Of a DNA stretch of 11,656 bases, positions 1 to 8,801 are shown piece after piece; position 1 is the first letter of the stretch, and every line of letters begins with the position of its first letter. Location of the stretch: contig JANHAI010000012.1 in the NCBI GenBank assembly GCA_024464205.1, positions 1-11,656 of the forward strand, written 5' to 3'. This DNA is from Candidatus Methanomethylicia archaeon (GTDB lineage Archaea > Thermoproteota > Methanomethylicia > Methanomethylicales > Methanomethylicaceae). The notes beneath the pieces are model-generated. The model was not told the DNA's origin. It searched no databases and saw only the letters and a list, made by a program, of their open reading frames with translations. Both the position numbers and the translations under genes were made by a program.

Positions 1-1
1 G

Positions 2-1366
2 TTAGGTTTTTGAAATATTGGGCAGGTCACTCAGCGCCAGTTCTTTTGGCTCGCAGTTGTTAACCAGCCTCCCATCAAGGAATTCGCCATACCCTCCCAA
101 GTCTAGGAGACCGTGGCCGCTCAAGTTGAATAGGATGACTTTCTTCTCATTTGTCTCTTTGCATCTCCTCGCGATGTCTATGGCAGCGCAGACAGCATGT
201 GCACTCTCAGGCGCTGGCACTACCCCTTCATACCTCGACATGATCTTGCCCGCCTCGAATATCTCATATTGCCCCACAGCAACAGCCTTGATCACTTTGT
301 TCTTCACAAGGACGCTCATGGATGGCGCTTTTCCATGGTACCTGAGCCCGCCTGCATGTATGGGGGGCGTCACGAAGTTGTGCCCTACAGTGTACATAGG
401 AAAGAGTGGCGTCATCCCCGCGGTATCGCCAAAGTCATAAGTGTATGTGCCCCTTGTGAATGATGGCACAGCCTTTGGCTCGACAGCTATGAACTCTGCG
501 TTGAGCTTCCCATTCATCTGGTCATAGATGAAGGGGTAGCAGAGCCCAGCATAGTTGCTGCCGCCTCCGACGCACCCTATCACAAAGTCGGGCTTCTTGT
601 CAACCGCCTCCATCTGCATCCGGGCCTCTTGTCCTATCACTGTCTGGTGAAGGAGGACAAAATTCGTTACCGAGCCAAGAGAATATTTTGAAGTTGGGTC
701 CTTTCTGACGGTCTCAATGGCTTCACTAATTGCAACACCAAGGCTTCCAGGATGATTTGGCTTCTCCGACAAGAGCTTCTTGCCAAACTCGGTCATATTG
801 CTTGGCGAAGCATGGACCTCCGCTCCGTAAAGCTCCATCAAAGTTCGGCGGTACGGCTTCTGATCATGTGACGCCCTCGTCATGAATACGGTGCACTTCA
901 GATCGAAGAACATGCAAGCCAAGGACAATGCCGTTCCCCATTGCCCCGCCCCTGTCTCAGTAATCAATCTCTCCGTCCCTTCCTTCTTATTGAAATACGC
1001 TTGGGCTATGGCAGTGTTCCCCTTGTGGCTCCCTAAAGGTGAGATGCCCTCATACTTGAAGTATATCTCTGCAGGCGTATTCAGGTATCTCTCAAGCCTC
1101 GTGGCTCGGAATATGGGGGTCGGGCGCGACATCTTAGCCATGGCTTCCCGGACCTCCTCTGGTATCGGTATGAAACGCTCAGTAGATATTTCCTGAGCTA
1201 TCAGGTTCTTAGGGAAGAACCATAGATCTTCGAGCCCTGCCGGAGCCTTTGTCCTCGGGTTCAATGGCGGAGGGCATGGTTCAGGCAGATCAGGCGTTAT
1301 ATTATACCATGATTTTGGGATATCGTCGACCGGGAGGTCGATCCTTATTTTACCAAAGACAGTCAC
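2..1366 (-). CDS. trpB2: TrpB2-type tryptophan synthase beta chain (PLP enzyme)
   Basis: PLP-dependent enzyme that joins indole and L-serine to make tryptophan. This is the TrpB2 subgroup, longer than TrpB1 and usually working without a tight TrpA partner. With the GTG start at 1366 it is 454 residues, in the usual range. Visible motifs are the PLP lysine in GSHKGNTA (K115), ETGAGQWG (137-144), and the cofactor-phosphate loop GGGSN (267-271). The N-terminal stretch ending DDIPKSWYN and [12 protein letters not shown] is typical of TrpB2. An in-frame TTG at 1390 would add 8 residues. I prefer the GTG because a GGTG ribosome site lies 11 nt upstream, and because the TATA box at 1409-1416 predicts transcription starting near 1386, inside the TTG-led extension. 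The stop (TAA, 2-4) is just inside the window. The gene follows tpiA on the same strand but has its own promoter. TrpB2 identity is firm; the start is less certain. Confidence 0.93.
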   Translation of the reverse strand: MTVFGKIRIDLPVDDIPKSWYNITPDLPEPCPPPLNPRTKAPAGLEDLWFFPKNLIAQEISTERFIPIPEEVREAMAKMSRPTPIFRATRLERYLNTPAEIYFKYEGISPLGSHKGNTAIAQAYFNKKEGTERLITETGAGQWGTALSLACMFFDLKCTVFMTRASHDQKPYRRTLMELYGAEVHASPSNMTEFGKKLLSEKPNHPGSLGVAISEAIETVRKDPTSKYSLGSVTNFVLLHQTVIGQEARMQMEAVDKKPDFVIGCVGGGSNYAGLCYPFIYDQMNGKLNAEFIAVEPKAVPSFTRGTYTYDFGDTAGMTPLFPMYTVGHNFVTPPIHAGGLRYHGKAPSMSVLVKNKVIKAVAVGQYEIFEAGKIMSRYEGVVPAPESAHAVCAAIDIARRCKETNEKKVILFNLSGHGLLDLGGYGEFLDGRLVNNCEPKELALSDLPNISKT

Positions 1367-1408
1367 CCATTTTTTTACACCATAAGGCAACGTAGAGCCA
1401 ATTAGACA

Positions 1409-1438
1409 TATTTAAACATTTATGCATAAAAATGTGCA
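1409..1438 (-). promoter_or_regulatory. trpB2 promoter with possible degenerate TRP box
   Basis: On the minus strand TTTAAATA (1409-1416) is a good archaeal TATA box and would place the transcript start near 1386. About 20 bp upstream are TGCACA on the minus strand (1433-1438), one base off the TGTACA TRP box, and the perfect 8-bp palindrome TATGCATA (1421-1428). The TATA call is reasonable. The operator reading is inference from the TrpY-like gene nearby. Confidence 0.5.
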
Positions 1439-1448
1439 TTTAAAAAAA
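1427..1448 (-). terminator. oligo-T terminator after tpiA
   Basis: Read on the minus strand, the tpiA stop TGA is followed at once by seven T residues (1442-1448) and then by a run of five T residues (1427-1431). There is no strong hairpin. T-runs alone are typical archaeal intrinsic termination signals. They sit between tpiA and the separate trpB2 promoter. Confidence 0.5.
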
Positions 1449-2739
<1,291 letters not shown>

Positions 2740-2748
2740 CTTTCGTCA

Positions 2749-2764
2749 TGTACATTATTGTACA
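2749..2764 (-). promoter_or_regulatory. Double TGTACA TRP-box operator of trpY
   Basis: TGTACA (2749-2754) and TGTACA (2759-2764) are separated by TTAT. Each hexamer is self-complementary, so the pair is both a direct and an inverted repeat. It lies between the TATA box and the ATG, overlapping the predicted transcript start, where a bound protein would block RNA polymerase. TGTACA is the known TRP-box consensus for TrpY, and the gene directly downstream encodes a TrpY-like protein. By eye the only other TGTACA in the window is inside trpB2 coding sequence (391-396). Confidence 0.75.
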
Positions 2765-2770
2765 CTGGTG

Positions 2771-2779
2771 CTATTAAAT
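2771..2779 (-). promoter_or_regulatory. TATA box of trpY
   Basis: ATTTAATAG on the minus strand, about 25 bp before the inferred transcript start near 2750. The transcript would have a leader of only about 10 nt before the ATG at 2739. The 79-bp gap 2740-2818 holds this promoter and the end of the MCR activation operon. I see no clear terminator in it. Confidence 0.5.
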
Positions 2780-2818
2780 GATTGGTCATGTCTTTGCGGG
2801 CAAATCCTTCGAAGTTTG

Positions 2819-3364
2819 CTACGCGTCGAATCCGACCAAGACTGTCCCGAGCTTTGGGTCCTCCAAATTCGCATCCAGCCTTCTCTTAAGATAGGAATCT
2901 GCTGGCGGTGAAGGGCTACCGACCTTGGCTTTGATCCCAAGGATCTCCGGCATCTCGAGGGGGAGTATCAACACTCGCATCTCGCCCTGCCTCTCTCTTA
3001 TTAGCCTCATCTTTTCTTTGTAGAACACCACGTCCCCCGTCACAATGTTGCCGCAAGCCTTCAGCCCCTCGAGCCTCTCCTTGTCCACTACCTGTTCCCC
3101 AATCACCTCGCTACCGCATACGATCTTGATGAGCGAGCACTCTGGCCATTTGAGGTTCATGTCCGTCAAGCAAGCATAGACTCTCTTCTTTGCCAGGGCC
3201 TCCCGCACTCCGACGTTTATCCCCTTGCAGAACCCCATCAAAACGTTGTTTTCTGCCTCCGCTTCGAGCCTCTCGATCTCTTTCACGTCCGATTCCGTGA
3301 GGGGGATGACTTTGAGTATCCCTTTCATGCCACTCATTGCCTTGACAAGCTCATCTTCTGACAT
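2819..3364 (-). CDS. Unrecognised cysteine-containing protein coupled to the RACo-like gene
   Basis: A 181-residue soluble protein that I do not recognise. There is no signal peptide or membrane segment. Five cysteines fall in the first 104 residues (C46, C65, C76, C83, C104), with contexts FCKGIN, YACLTD, PECSL, VCGSE and KACGN. None form a CxxC pair. The N-terminal 40 residues are helical and acidic; the C-terminal half is mixed alpha/beta with a SPSPPADSY loop. The ATG at 3364 overlaps the RACo-like stop by 14 nt, with GTGA 6 nt upstream, so it is translationally coupled as last gene of the operon. The coding composition matches its neighbours. The cysteines might bind a metal, Fe-S cluster or corrinoid, or the protein might be a partner or substrate of the RACo-like ATPase; both are conjecture. 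It may be an uncharacterised methanogen-specific family. Confidence 0.8.
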   Translation of the reverse strand: MSEDELVKAMSGMKGILKVIPLTESDVKEIERLEAEAENNVLMGFCKGINVGVREALAKKRVYACLTDMNLKWPECSLIKIVCGSEVIGEQVVDKERLEGLKACGNIVTGDVVFYKEKMRLIRERQGEMRVLILPLEMPEILGIKAKVGSPSPPADSYLKRRLDANLEDPKLGTVLVGFDA

Positions 3365-5252
3365 ACTTCTTCACAACCTTTGGCGCTTTAATCGAAGAGG
3401 TGGTCTCGGGAAAGTCCTCCAAGCTGCTGTTGGGGAGGTACATGGCATTTATGTACTCCTCAACGAATATCGGCTCAGCTGCAAGCTCAACATACTTCAT
3501 CTTCCTTGCGACCTCTTTCGCCTCCCCCCTCGCATCAAGGGACTTTAGGCACATCCTTGCCCCTGATCCTGCTGTGTTTCCAGTGAACGATATCTTTTCG
3601 AGGGGCATTTCGGGTATCATGCCTATTATCCTGGCGCTTGCGGGATCTATGTAATTTCCGAAAGCACCCGCAATTATTATCTCAGAGAGCTGATCCTTAC
3701 GCATGCCGCTCTTCCTGAGAAGCGTCATGTAGCCTGCATACATCGCCGCTTTTGCCTTCTGGATCTCCCTGACGTCATCCTGCGTAACGACGATGTCCTC
3801 CTTGCCGCTCGACGTCTCCTCTTTCGGCACAAGGAGGAACTCCCTCCCGTTCGGTCCATCCCTTACCCTGTCGCTTACGCCAATCAGTATCCTCCCAGAA
3901 GTGTCCATTATGCCGCTCCTCAACATCTCGGCAACAGAATCTATTATCCCCGAACCGCAAATGCCCCTTGCCTTTTCGTCCTCGATGGTCTTGCAGACGA
4001 CCTCTCCGCTCTCGGTGATCTTGACCTTCTCGATCGCCCCGGTGGCTGCACGCATGCCATTCCTTATGTGCGCCCCCTCAAAAGCTGGGCCAGATGCAGT
4101 CGAGCAGGACCAAATGCCCTCCTTGTTGCCGAGCATCACCTCGGTGTTCGTGCCAACATCCATCAACAGCGTCATCTTTTCCTTCTCGTGCAACCTGGAA
4201 GCCAAAATATCAGCTATCGCGTCAGCGCCAACGAAACCCGCTACGTTGGGAAGCACGTGGACGTTTCCAGATGGGTTGATGCGTATGCCCAAATCCCTTG
4301 CTAAAAAGTCGTTCGCGTTCCCCATGCCTGCAGCGTACGGCGCCAAGCCGAGGCTTTTCACGTCAATGCCAACAAAGAGATGGTGCATCGCCGTGTTGCC
4401 GACTACTACCATCTCATTGACGTCCTCCCGGAGAACCCCTGTTTCGTCGAGCCCTTTCTGGATTAGCTCGTTTATCCCAGCGACTATCGTCTCCTGTACT
4501 TCCTCAAGCTCTCTCGGCCCTTGCGACGCATAGTTAATTCGCGAGATCACGTCCTCGCCGAACCTGATCTGCGGGTTCATTATTCCATCCGCAAATATGA
4601 TCGAGCCGTCGTTCAGATCTACCAAAAAGACAGCCAACTTAGTCGTCCCGATGTCCACGGCGACTCCGTATGAGCTCCTTGTGGTGTCTCCTTTCTGGAT
4701 GTTAACTACCGTCTCATTTGCCAGCAGGGTGGCAGTTACGTTGAATTCGCCCTCCCTCAATATCCTCGGGGCGATCTTGGATAGAATGTAGTCTAGCTTT
4801 GGCTTCTTTCCTGTCTTTGCGGCGATGGCTTGCATCAGCCTCTCGTCGTCTGCCACCAGATCGTGGAGCGTTGGTGGCGGGATCTCGAGAAATAGCTTCT
4901 GGACGTTACTTCTGATCTCCACGCGTGGCTCCTTCCCCATTATGACAAGCCTCTGCCTCCCGACCCTGCTCTGATCAGGAACCTTGACAGTCACGTTTCC
5001 AAGAACCTTTGCCTGGCAAGCTAGCCTGAACCCTTTCGCGATCTTTTCTGGGCTTATCCGCTTCTGCTCCATCACGGTCAAGTCGGAAAGCTTCCCTTCG
5101 ATCAGCTCAACCTGGCACTTGCCACAGTACCCTTTGCCTCCGCAAATGTTGGCGAGATCGACATCGGCATTCATCGCTGCCGTCATGAGCGTGCTGCCTT
5201 CAGCGACTGATGCCCTCTTGCCCTCTGGCAAAAACCTGACCTCAAACGTCAT
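3351..5252 (-). CDS. RACo-like reductive activator: [2Fe-2S] ferredoxin fused to ASKHA ATPase
   Basis: 633 residues from the ATG at 5252, the usual size of acetogen RACo-type activators that use ATP to reduce Co(II) corrinoid proteins to Co(I). Residues 1-95 form a plant-type ferredoxin domain with cluster cysteines C37-x5-C43-x2-C46 and C79. A linker follows, then an ASKHA ATPase domain: phosphate-1 loop VDIGTTKLAV (199-208), second loop MDVGTNTEVM (364-373), SGPAFEGAHIRNGM (387-400), and the C-terminal nucleotide region IIIAGAFGNYIDP (525-537) and FTGNTAGSG (556-564). It lacks the C-terminal 2x[4Fe-4S] domain of methanogen RamA. An ATG at 5300 would add 16 residues, overlap atwA by 47 nt and has no ribosome site. 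The ATG at 5252 is 1 nt after the atwA stop behind GAGGTTGA, and starts exactly where ferredoxin homology begins. Its substrate (methyltransferase corrinoid protein, or the MCR machinery) is unknown. Confidence 0.9.
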   Translation of the reverse strand: MTFEVRFLPEGKRASVAEGSTLMTAAMNADVDLANICGGKGYCGKCQVELIEGKLSDLTVMEQKRISPEKIAKGFRLACQAKVLGNVTVKVPDQSRVGRQRLVIMGKEPRVEIRSNVQKLFLEIPPPTLHDLVADDERLMQAIAAKTGKKPKLDYILSKIAPRILREGEFNVTATLLANETVVNIQKGDTTRSSYGVAVDIGTTKLAVFLVDLNDGSIIFADGIMNPQIRFGEDVISRINYASQGPRELEEVQETIVAGINELIQKGLDETGVLREDVNEMVVVGNTAMHHLFVGIDVKSLGLAPYAAGMGNANDFLARDLGIRINPSGNVHVLPNVAGFVGADAIADILASRLHEKEKMTLLMDVGTNTEVMLGNKEGIWSCSTASGPAFEGAHIRNGMRAATGAIEKVKITESGEVVCKTIEDEKARGICGSGIIDSVAEMLRSGIMDTSGRILIGVSDRVRDGPNGREFLLVPKEETSSGKEDIVVTQDDVREIQKAKAAMYAGYMTLLRKSGMRKDQLSEIIIAGAFGNYIDPASARIIGMIPEMPLEKISFTGNTAGSGARMCLKSLDARGEAKEVARKMKYVELAAEPIFVEEYINAMYLPNSSLEDFPETTSSIKAPKVVKKYVRR

Positions 5253-5253
5253 T

Positions 5254-6921
5254 TCATTCAACCTCGCAGAATCGTCTGATGACTTCTGATGGGTCGCCAT
5301 CCGTTATAACCCTTCCTTCAACGATCAATATTGCCCTGTCTGCTACTTCTTCCACGAAATCAAGTTGGTGACTAACCAGCACAATTGACGGCTTCAACTT
5401 TGATTTGACCATCTTTAGCGAGTTGGCGACAAGCCGCAACGTCAATGGATCAAGATCCCCAAACGGCTCATCCAGCACGATGAGCTTGGGGCTCGATATA
5501 AGCGCAAGGGCAAGGGCAACCCTGATCTTCTCCCCGCCAGAAAGTTCGTAGACATGCCTCCCCAAGAAATCCGTGCTGAGTCCGACAGCCTCCAGGGCGG
5601 TAGTTGCAACGCGCTGAGCTAACACAGGATCTTTTTTCCTGAACAATTCATTCAATATCTCGCTGTTCAGCCCTATCTGTTCAAGCTTTGCTTGCATCTC
5701 GCCATCCGGAAGCTCAGCGACCCTGTGTAGCGCATCCACCGTCTCCTCGCTTATTCCTGACCTCTTCGCCCGCCTCAGCGCCTCCTCGACGATTGAGTAA
5801 TCCTTAATTCCTATCCTGGCAGCGAACAGATCGATTATTTTAGCCCAATGAGGCAGATCGAATTCTTGATGTAGCATCCCTATGTGCCTCCTCGCGTGGA
5901 GGCTCCTCCTACCCAGCTTTCCAAGCGTCACCCATTCGCCTCTGTGGATCATCTTGACCTCTCCGCTGTCAGGCAATTCCAGGCCGGCGAGCATCCTGAG
6001 GATTATTGTTTTGCCCGCACCAGACGGTCCCACTATAGCGGTGATCTCGCCCCTCCTGAACTCGAGGTTGGTCCCCTTCAGCTCGAAGACTTTCCCATAA
6101 GGTATGAGAGTGTAATCCTTCGTCACGCCCTCGAGCTTGAGGACTACGGGGCCACCAATCGAAACCTTCATGATGGGATCCTCCATCCTTGAAAGGAAAG
6201 CCCGCAGCACCTCCTCAGTGTTGCCATCATTAACTATCCTCCCCCTCGACAGAAGCAACGTCCTTTTTGCGAGGCTTCGGTGGATCTCTGGGTTATGCGA
6301 TGCGAAGAGTATTGACATTTTGAATTTCTTGTTTGCCATCTTCAACGCATCGATTAAGGCCTCCCTTGTCGAGGGGCAGGACATTGTCCCCGGCTCGTCC
6401 AAGAGTAGGAGCTTGGGCTTCCTGGCGACCTGCCTTGCCACAATGAGCCTTTGCTTCTCACCCCCGCTCATTATCTCTGCCCAAAGGTCGGCCCTCTCGT
6501 CGAGTCCGACAGCCTTCAAGATCTCGATCGCTCGCTCCTTGTACTCGTTGTACTCCCCTTCGTCTTCGGGGATGCTCTCCTCGCCAAACTCGCTGTATCT
6601 GATTGCCCTGATGATGTTGTCTGCCGCTGTTTCTGGCCAGATTCCGAAGCTCCGCTGAAGCTGTATGGCTGTCTGCTTCTGGAGCCTCAAAAAATCGTCC
6701 TTTGGGGAGGTGGGCATTACAGTCAAGTCCTGGAACCTCACGATGCCCCCATCGAACTCCTCCACGCCGCGCAGCACACGGAGCAGAGTGCTCTTGCCAG
6801 CCCCGCTCTCACCTATTATGCCAACAATTTCCCCCTCATCTATAGAGAAGGTCACTGAATCAAGTGCGCGGATACCGGATTCCCTGTAATTCTTAACGAT
6901 CCCCTCGACGCTCAGCAGCAT
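5254..6921 (-). CDS. atwA: MCR activation component A2, twin ABC ATPase
   Basis: 555 residues with two ABC ATPase domains and no membrane segments, so it is a soluble ATPase rather than a transporter part. NBD1 has Walker A GESGAGKST (37-45), signature MSGGEKQR (151-158), Walker B LLLLDEP (171-177) and switch H209. NBD2 has Walker A GPSGAGKT (298-305), signature LSGGEKIR (460-467), Walker B LIVLDEPFGDLDP (480-492) and H518. The NBD1 D-loop reads GTMSCPS, unlike the canonical form, and NBD2 has about 100 residues between Q-loop and signature; both fit A2. The family supplies ATP hydrolysis for reductive activation of the Ni(II) F430 of MCR. The ATG at 6921 directly follows the mmp7 stop (TAGATG) with GGTGA 5 nt upstream, so expression is coupled to mmp7. 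Confidence 0.96.
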   Translation of the reverse strand: MLLSVEGIVKNYRESGIRALDSVTFSIDEGEIVGIIGESGAGKSTLLRVLRGVEEFDGGIVRFQDLTVMPTSPKDDFLRLQKQTAIQLQRSFGIWPETAADNIIRAIRYSEFGEESIPEDEGEYNEYKERAIEILKAVGLDERADLWAEIMSGGEKQRLIVARQVARKPKLLLLDEPGTMSCPSTREALIDALKMANKKFKMSILFASHNPEIHRSLAKRTLLLSRGRIVNDGNTEEVLRAFLSRMEDPIMKVSIGGPVVLKLEGVTKDYTLIPYGKVFELKGTNLEFRRGEITAIVGPSGAGKTIILRMLAGLELPDSGEVKMIHRGEWVTLGKLGRRSLHARRHIGMLHQEFDLPHWAKIIDLFAARIGIKDYSIVEEALRRAKRSGISEETVDALHRVAELPDGEMQAKLEQIGLNSEILNELFRKKDPVLAQRVATTALEAVGLSTDFLGRHVYELSGGEKIRVALALALISSPKLIVLDEPFGDLDPLTLRLVANSLKMVKSKLKPSIVLVSHQLDFVEEVADRAILIVEGRVITDGDPSEVIRRFCEVE

Positions 6922-7839
6922 CTATTTCACCTTCTGGAGCATTGATTGAGGGTAGATCTTCACGAGCACATAATCCCTCATCAGCGATCTCTTGATCGAT
7001 GCTACATCACCGAGCCTCTTTCCCTGGACTACCATATCTGAGATTCTGTCCTTATACTCTAGATATGGCAGCTTGATCCTAACGCCGTCAATCTTTAGTG
7101 TAACTGGGTTTGGCGAGAGCGCCTCCCTCGCCTCAGGGACTTGCCGCTCCACCTCTTCCTTGACGACGGTCGGCTCAACAACAAGGGGATCCAAATCCAA
7201 CTCCCTCCTCCTCTCCTCGGCGACCTTCCCTGCGAGCTCAGAGACCGACTTCAGCTTGTCGATCATTTCCCCTGTTCTGGCCCTCTCCGGATACCTGCCA
7301 ATCCCCCCCACGTAGCCTTGGCACTCCGGCAAGGAATCCAAATAAGGACCGCCTGTGACTATGACAGGTATCTTAAGGTCCTTGAAAAGCGGTATCTTGA
7401 ATCCCTTTATGCACTGCTCAAAGTTGCCAAGCGTAAACACGGCGATGTCGTGCTCTTCAATGAGCTCCCTCTCTTTGGGGGAGCTATGCACTATCTTCTG
7501 CCCTACACCCCTCGCAAGGCCAAGGATGTTCGTCTTAGCCCCGTGCCTGCGAAGGTTCTCGGCTATGTCGCATGCGGGATGGGGCAGATGGTGCCTTGAA
7601 AGCGTTGGCGCAACAACCGCGACCTCAACCCCTATCAATGGCGCAATCGTGATCTTCCCCTTGACTTCTGCCACTATCCTCTCCAGCCTCCCCAGCTCCT
7701 CCTCTGGGACAGCTAAGTTCATTATGAGGTCGAGCCCAGCCACTGTCTTCTGGACTATGAAGCCCCCGACATCCTCAAGAAAATCTGTTATGAGCTCATG
7801 CTTGTAGAGACCGCCCTCAAAGAGTAGGAACTTAAGCAT
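6922..7839 (-). CDS. mmp7: Methanogenesis marker protein 7, MCR activation complex subunit
   Basis: 305-residue Mmp7 homologue. Family signatures are FEGGLYKHE (8-16), VVAPTLSRHHLPHPACDIAE (75-94), GAKTNILGLARG (100-111), and VIVTGGP (159-165) before the CQGYVGGIGR segment. Three cysteines (C90, C143, C173) and the H83/H84/H87 cluster are candidate ligands. In Methanococcus maripaludis Mmp7 co-purifies with McrC, Mmp17, Mmp3 and A2, and the complex holds large Fe-S clusters on the way to F430; which residues here bind clusters I cannot show. The C-terminal part (215-305) is charged and more variable. The ATG overlaps the mmp17 stop by 8 nt (ATGCTTAA), with a GAGGCGAT-like ribosome site 6 nt upstream. 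Confidence 0.95.
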   Translation of the reverse strand: MLKFLLFEGGLYKHELITDFLEDVGGFIVQKTVAGLDLIMNLAVPEEELGRLERIVAEVKGKITIAPLIGVEVAVVAPTLSRHHLPHPACDIAENLRRHGAKTNILGLARGVGQKIVHSSPKERELIEEHDIAVFTLGNFEQCIKGFKIPLFKDLKIPVIVTGGPYLDSLPECQGYVGGIGRYPERARTGEMIDKLKSVSELAGKVAEERRRELDLDPLVVEPTVVKEEVERQVPEAREALSPNPVTLKIDGVRIKLPYLEYKDRISDMVVQGKRLGDVASIKRSLMRDYVLVKIYPQSMLQKVK

Positions 7840-8407
7840 TGCCCATCGCCTCGATCTTCAATGCTTCTGCCTTCCATTCTTCCTTTATTGGGTCCTCTGC
7901 TGCAATGACCGTAAGCATGTTTTCGCCCCTTTTCACGGATCTTACCCTAAAACCCTCTGGTATGATCCTCGAGGAGAGCTCGCTGATTCTGCTGGAGATG
8001 TCGACAGCCTTCTCCCTTATCTTAATCTGCTGCACCTCTTCTGGCTCAACGCCTTGGACGACTATCTCCATCCTGCCTGCCTGCTCCACCCTTTCCCTGC
8101 CATATTCAGACCAAAGTACCTTCAACGCGTCCCCCAAGTCGATCTCGCTGTCCAGCCTTATCCTGATTGAACCGGTCCTAGCGTCAATGGAAGCAAGCTC
8201 CCCTATGGTGTTTTTCCCGCGAAAGTCCCGGTATCTTATGCTTATAATGAAGAGGGGGATCTCTGGTCTGATGTAAAGGACAATCGTCTCCACACTGCCC
8301 CCTATCCCGAGATCCTCAACGCTCTTCTCAGCGATGTACCGGTACTGATCGCCTCCGACCTTGTCTGAGCTGTCGACTATAATGTTAATTGCTGCCGCCC
8401 TCCTCAA
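7832..8407 (-). CDS. mmp17: Methanogenesis marker protein 17, MCR activation complex subunit
   Basis: 191-residue Mmp17 homologue. Family features are YIRPEIPLFIISIRYR in the first third, the IGELASIDARTGSIRIR strand region, and LWSEYGRERVEQAGRMEI near the middle. The protein contains no cysteine, so it cannot ligate an Fe-S cluster through thiolate and is more likely structural in the activation complex with Mmp7, McrC, Mmp3 and A2. The TTG start at 8407 lies behind GAGGATGA and overlaps mmp6 by 23 nt. An AGGAGG inside the first codons (8399-8404), 9 nt before an in-frame ATT at 8387-8389 where the mmp6 stop also lies, leaves a small chance of a non-canonical start there. Family call is good; exact start uncertain. 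Confidence 0.88.
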   Translation of the reverse strand: MRRAAAINIIVDSSDKVGGDQYRYIAEKSVEDLGIGGSVETIVLYIRPEIPLFIISIRYRDFRGKNTIGELASIDARTGSIRIRLDSEIDLGDALKVLWSEYGRERVEQAGRMEIVVQGVEPEEVQQIKIREKAVDISSRISELSSRIIPEGFRVRSVKRGENMLTVIAAEDPIKEEWKAEALKIEAMGNA

Positions 8408-8801
8408 TCATCCTCTTGATCTTCTCTGCACTGATCTTTTCCCTTAATGGCCTCTCAATGGGTTTGGAATCAGGAGAATCAAGCGCCCTTGCAACATTTT
8501 TAAGCGCCTCCCTCTCGACGCTCAGCATGTGATAGCCTGGCCTCGGGCCTCCGCCCCTTTTTGCCCTGCAGATCCTCTCGTCTCCAATCCTGTACCCTCT
8601 TATTTTGAAGAATACTCGGTTAGGGTCGAGCTTCCTAAGCTCCTCAAGAACTTCCTTCACCCTCCCCTCCTCCCCCTCAACCAAGATGCCATAACAAGTT
8701 TCCTTGGCTTCCACCCCTCCCATCAGGGCCACCTTCTCAGTGAGCATTGAAGGAGTCAGGTTAGAATCTGAGGATAGCACCACGACGTATGTCTTTATCA
8801 T
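8385..8801 (-). CDS. mmp6: Methanogenesis marker protein 6
   Basis: 138-residue Mmp6 homologue of unknown biochemical role, found with the MCR maturation genes of methanogens. Recognition rests on the central block FFKIRGYRIGDERICRAKRG (65-84) followed by GPRPGYHMLSVE (85-96), which is the conserved core of the family. Cysteines are C36 and C78. The N-terminal half looks like a small alpha/beta domain (TYVVVLSSDSN, then YGILVEGEEGRVKEVLEEL). The ATG overlaps the mmp3 stop in the classical ATGA arrangement, so translation is coupled. Membership of the published activation complex is not established for Mmp6; the operon position suggests a linked job. Confidence 0.92.
   Translation of the reverse strand: MIKTYVVVLSSDSNLTPSMLTEKVALMGGVEAKETCYGILVEGEEGRVKEVLEELRKLDPNRVFFKIRGYRIGDERICRAKRGGGPRPGYHMLSVEREALKNVARALDSPDSKPIERPLREKISAEKIKRMIEEGGSN

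Noticed and set aside
391..396. TGTACA hexamer inside trpB2
   Set aside because: It lies deep in coding sequence with no promoter nearby; probably chance.
2807..2814. CTTCGAAG palindrome after the 181-residue gene as a terminator
   Set aside because: Only 8 bp with no loop and no T-run on the minus strand, so not convincing.
5253..5300. Upstream ATG at 5300 for the RACo-like gene
   Set aside because: It adds 16 polar residues unlike a ferredoxin start, overlaps atwA by 47 nt, and has no ribosome site. The ATG at 5252 has GAGGTTGA upstream and starts at the ferredoxin homology.
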